Shown here piece after piece: positions 7,765 through 9,053 of a DNA stretch of 9,053 nt. Within the stretch, counting starts at the first letter, position 1. Each line of letters opens with the position of its first letter. The notes below the pieces were generated by a model. It saw nothing but the letters and a program-made list of their open reading frames with translations. It did no database searches and had not been told where the DNA came from. The DNA is from Geothrix sp. (GTDB taxonomy: Bacteria > Acidobacteriota > Holophagae > Holophagales > Holophagaceae): the NCBI GenBank assembly GCA_023701165.1, contig JAMPXL010000023.1, positions 1 to 9,053 of the forward strand. Direction: 5' to 3'. Position numbers and translations under genes: made by a program.

Positions 7765-8682
7765 ATGACCCACGAATCTTGGACTTGGGCCCAGATCCCC
7801 GATCAGACCGGGCGGGTGGCCGTGGTCACCGGGGCTACCTCCGGCACCGGCTTCGAGGCGGCCCGCCTGCTGGCGGCCCGCGGGGCCAGGGTGGTCCTGG
7901 CTTGCCGGAACCTGCCCAAGGCCGAAGAAGCGGCGCGGCGCATCGGGGTGCTCCATGCCGGGGCCCGGGTGGAGGTCCAGGCCCTGGACCTGGCCTCCCT
8001 GGCTTCGGTGCGAGCCGCCGCCACAGACATCCTCGCGCGGTTCGACCGGCTGGACCTGCTCCTCAACAACGCCGGCGTGATGGTTCCGCCCTACGGGAAG
8101 ACCGAGGACGGGTTCGAGCTGCAGATCGGCACGAACCACTTCGGTCCCTTCGCGTTGACCGGCCTCTTGCTGGAGCGCCTGCTGGCGACGCCGGGCTCCC
8201 GGGTGGTGACCATGAGCAGTGGGGCCCACCGCATGGGCCGCATTTATGCCGATGACATGCACTTCGAGGGCGGCTACCGGGCCTGGGCCGCCTACGGCCA
8301 GTCGAAGCTGGCCAACCTCCTCTTCACCTATGAGCTGCAGCGGCGCCTGGAGGCCGCCGGAGCGGCGACGCGCTCCGTGGCTGCCCATCCCGGCTGGGCC
8401 CGGACGGAGCTCCAGCGGCACGCAGGCTGGATCCGCTGGCTCCGGATCGCGGGTCTGGAAGCCCTGCTGAGCCAGGACGCTTTCGGCGGGGCTCAGCCGC
8501 TGCTGCGAGCGGCCACGGATCCCTCCGTCAAGGGCGGCGAGTACCTCGGCCCTTCGGGTTTCCAGGAAATGAAGGGGGCGCCCGTGCAGGTGCGGTCCAA
8601 CGCCCTGTCCAGGCACGAAGGCCTCCAGCGCTGGATGTGGCGGCGCTCCGAACAGAGCACGGGGGTGGCCTATCCGATCTAG
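7765..8682 (+). CDS. Short-chain dehydrogenase/reductase, retinol dehydrogenase-like
   Basis: Classical SDR fold NAD(P)-dependent oxidoreductase acting on an unknown alcohol or carbonyl substrate. The 305 residues show the Rossmann motif TGATSGTG 22-29 (Thr where Ile is usual in TGxxxGIG), CRN 47-49 after beta-2, DLAS 75-78, NNAGV 101-105, the structural/catalytic Asn in GTNHFG 122-127, Ser in MSSG 150-153, and the YxxxK pair Tyr177/Lys181 in YGQSK. HPGWARTEL 208-216 follows. Arg48 after beta-2 is compatible with NADPH preference. The long C-terminal part and HPGW segment resemble the retinol dehydrogenase/WWOX-like group found widely in bacteria with unknown substrates. The start at 7765 is fixed by GGAGA just upstream. 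It is divergent from tetR with operator repeats between, so it is probably induced by a ligand of that repressor. The MBL-fold gene downstream may share the transcript. Confidence 0.92.
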   Translation: MTHESWTWAQIPDQTGRVAVVTGATSGTGFEAARLLAARGARVVLACRNLPKAEEAARRIGVLHAGARVEVQALDLASLASVRAAATDILARFDRLDLLLNNAGVMVPPYGKTEDGFELQIGTNHFGPFALTGLLLERLLATPGSRVVTMSSGAHRMGRIYADDMHFEGGYRAWAAYGQSKLANLLFTYELQRRLEAAGAATRSVAAHPGWARTELQRHAGWIRWLRIAGLEALLSQDAFGGAQPLLRAATDPSVKGGEYLGPSGFQEMKGAPVQVRSNALSRHEGLQRWMWRRSEQSTGVAYPI

Positions 8683-8714
8683 CCTCCGTTTCCGAAAGAC
8701 CGCGGCCCTGCTCG

Positions 8715-8732
8715 CCGCCACCGCGGTGGCGG
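8715..8732. repeat. 18-bp perfect palindrome between SDR and MBL-fold genes
   Basis: CCGCCACCGCGGTGGCGG is fully self-complementary and lies 33 nt after the SDR stop. As RNA it could fold into a stable stem, but no T-run follows, so it is not a standard intrinsic terminator. It could be an attenuating or protective hairpin, or a chance product of GC-rich coding sequence if the upstream part of the next frame is translated. Confidence 0.35.
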
Positions 8733-8769
8733 GAGGCTTCTGGGCCGCCGGTTCCTCCCCCGATTTCCT

Positions 8770-8775
8770 GAGGAG
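8770..8775 (+). promoter_or_regulatory. Ribosome binding site deciding the MBL-fold gene start
   Basis: GAGGAG ends 7 nt before the ATG at 8783. It is the strongest Shine-Dalgarno match in the window and the main reason for this start, despite a signal-peptide-like sequence further upstream in the same frame. Confidence 0.6.
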
Positions 8776-8782
8776 TTCCCGC

Positions 8783-9053
8783 ATGGAACGGTCCCCGCAG
8801 TGGCGTGATGGGCGTTTCCACAATCCCCAATCCCTTTGGAACGACACCTGGGGCGCCATCGGCAGCCTCTTCCAGCGGGACCGGCATTCGAAACCCCGGG
8901 AACCCCTGTCCGTAGCGCACCCCACCCGCGGCGGCCTGGAAGCGGCTGCTCCCTCGGGGCTGCGGGCCACCTGGCTTGGCCATTCCGCCGTGTATCTGGA
9001 GGTGGACGGCACCCGCATCCTCACGGACCCCGTGTGGGGGCCCCGGGCCTCGC
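8783..9053 (+). CDS. Metallo-beta-lactamase fold hydrolase (3' end outside window)
   Basis: The first 90 residues are visible. SPQWRDGRFHNPQ (4-16) and TWLGHSAVYLEVDGTRILTD (63-82) followed by PVWGPRAS are typical of the N-terminal part of the MBL superfamily group COG2220, which includes NAPE-PLD-like and RomA-like hydrolases. The metal-binding HxHxDH motif would come after the window edge, so catalytic competence cannot be judged. The frame stays open upstream to 8573. From about 8684 it encodes a basic stretch plus a hydrophobic run (RFRKT, then AALLAATAVAGGFWAAG) like the membrane anchor or signal peptide many relatives carry. No ATG, GTG or TTG precedes that run; the only one within it is GTG 8726. 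ATG 8783 is therefore given, with the true start in doubt. The 100-nt distance from the SDR stop allows a shared operon. Confidence 0.82.
   Translation, partial: MERSPQWRDGRFHNPQSLWNDTWGAIGSLFQRDRHSKPREPLSVAHPTRGGLEAAAPSGLRATWLGHSAVYLEVDGTRILTDPVWGPRAS

Noticed and set aside
6089..7768. 559-codon open frame on the + strand opposite ftsQ, murB and tetR
   Set aside because: It is an antisense shadow with biased, repetitive composition across three real genes and their gaps. It has no ribosome binding site or recognisable motif.
7747..9024. 425-codon minus-strand frame opposite the SDR and MBL-fold genes
   Set aside because: The sense strand encodes intact SDR motifs (TGxxxGxG, NNAG, YxxxK) and an MBL-type N-terminus. 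The antisense product has no coherent domains.

Overview
The window is GC-rich and almost entirely coding, and it carries the marks of a Gram-negative (diderm) bacterium. It has a ClpA-type unfoldase and the leucyl/phenylalanyl-tRNA-protein transferase Aat, which are typical of diderms. It also has a murB-ftsQ-ftsA-ftsZ division block, where the presence of ftsA argues against Actinobacteria. My best guess is an Acidobacteriota of the Holophaga/Geothrix kind. That is an overall impression of protein sequence and composition, held with low to moderate confidence; I see no single diagnostic marker.

Left part (1-2744, + strand): the 3' part of clpA runs in from the left edge and overlaps the start of aat by 19 nt. 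Together they form an N-degron (N-end rule) operon. Aat tags N-terminal Lys/Arg with Leu/Phe, and ClpA unfolds the tagged proteins for ClpP, normally through the adaptor ClpS, whose gene is not visible here.

Middle part (2767-7675, - strand): read in the direction of transcription the order is tetR-murB-ftsQ-ftsA-ftsZ. The last four are the distal end of the division and cell wall (dcw) cluster. MurB makes UDP-MurNAc for peptidoglycan, FtsQ is the periplasmic-facing divisome protein, FtsA is the membrane tether, and FtsZ is the ring-forming GTPase. The FtsA here has a strongly degenerate phosphate-2 motif. The aat and ftsZ operons converge on a perfect 8-bp hairpin.

Right part (7094-9053): tetR and an SDR oxidoreductase gene are divergent around an 89-bp control region. 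This region holds two tandem copies of a 23-bp operator-like inverted repeat (TGACA-N13-TGTCA). It also holds two opposed promoter candidates that share one palindromic -10 hexamer. Downstream of the SDR gene a metallo-beta-lactamase-fold hydrolase gene begins and runs off the right edge. This looks like a small repressor-controlled metabolic or detoxification unit that sits where murC/murG would often be found. The essential murB-ftsQAZ genes therefore lie directly downstream of an apparently autoregulated tetR. I see no RNA genes, insertion sequences, CRISPR arrays or attachment sites.
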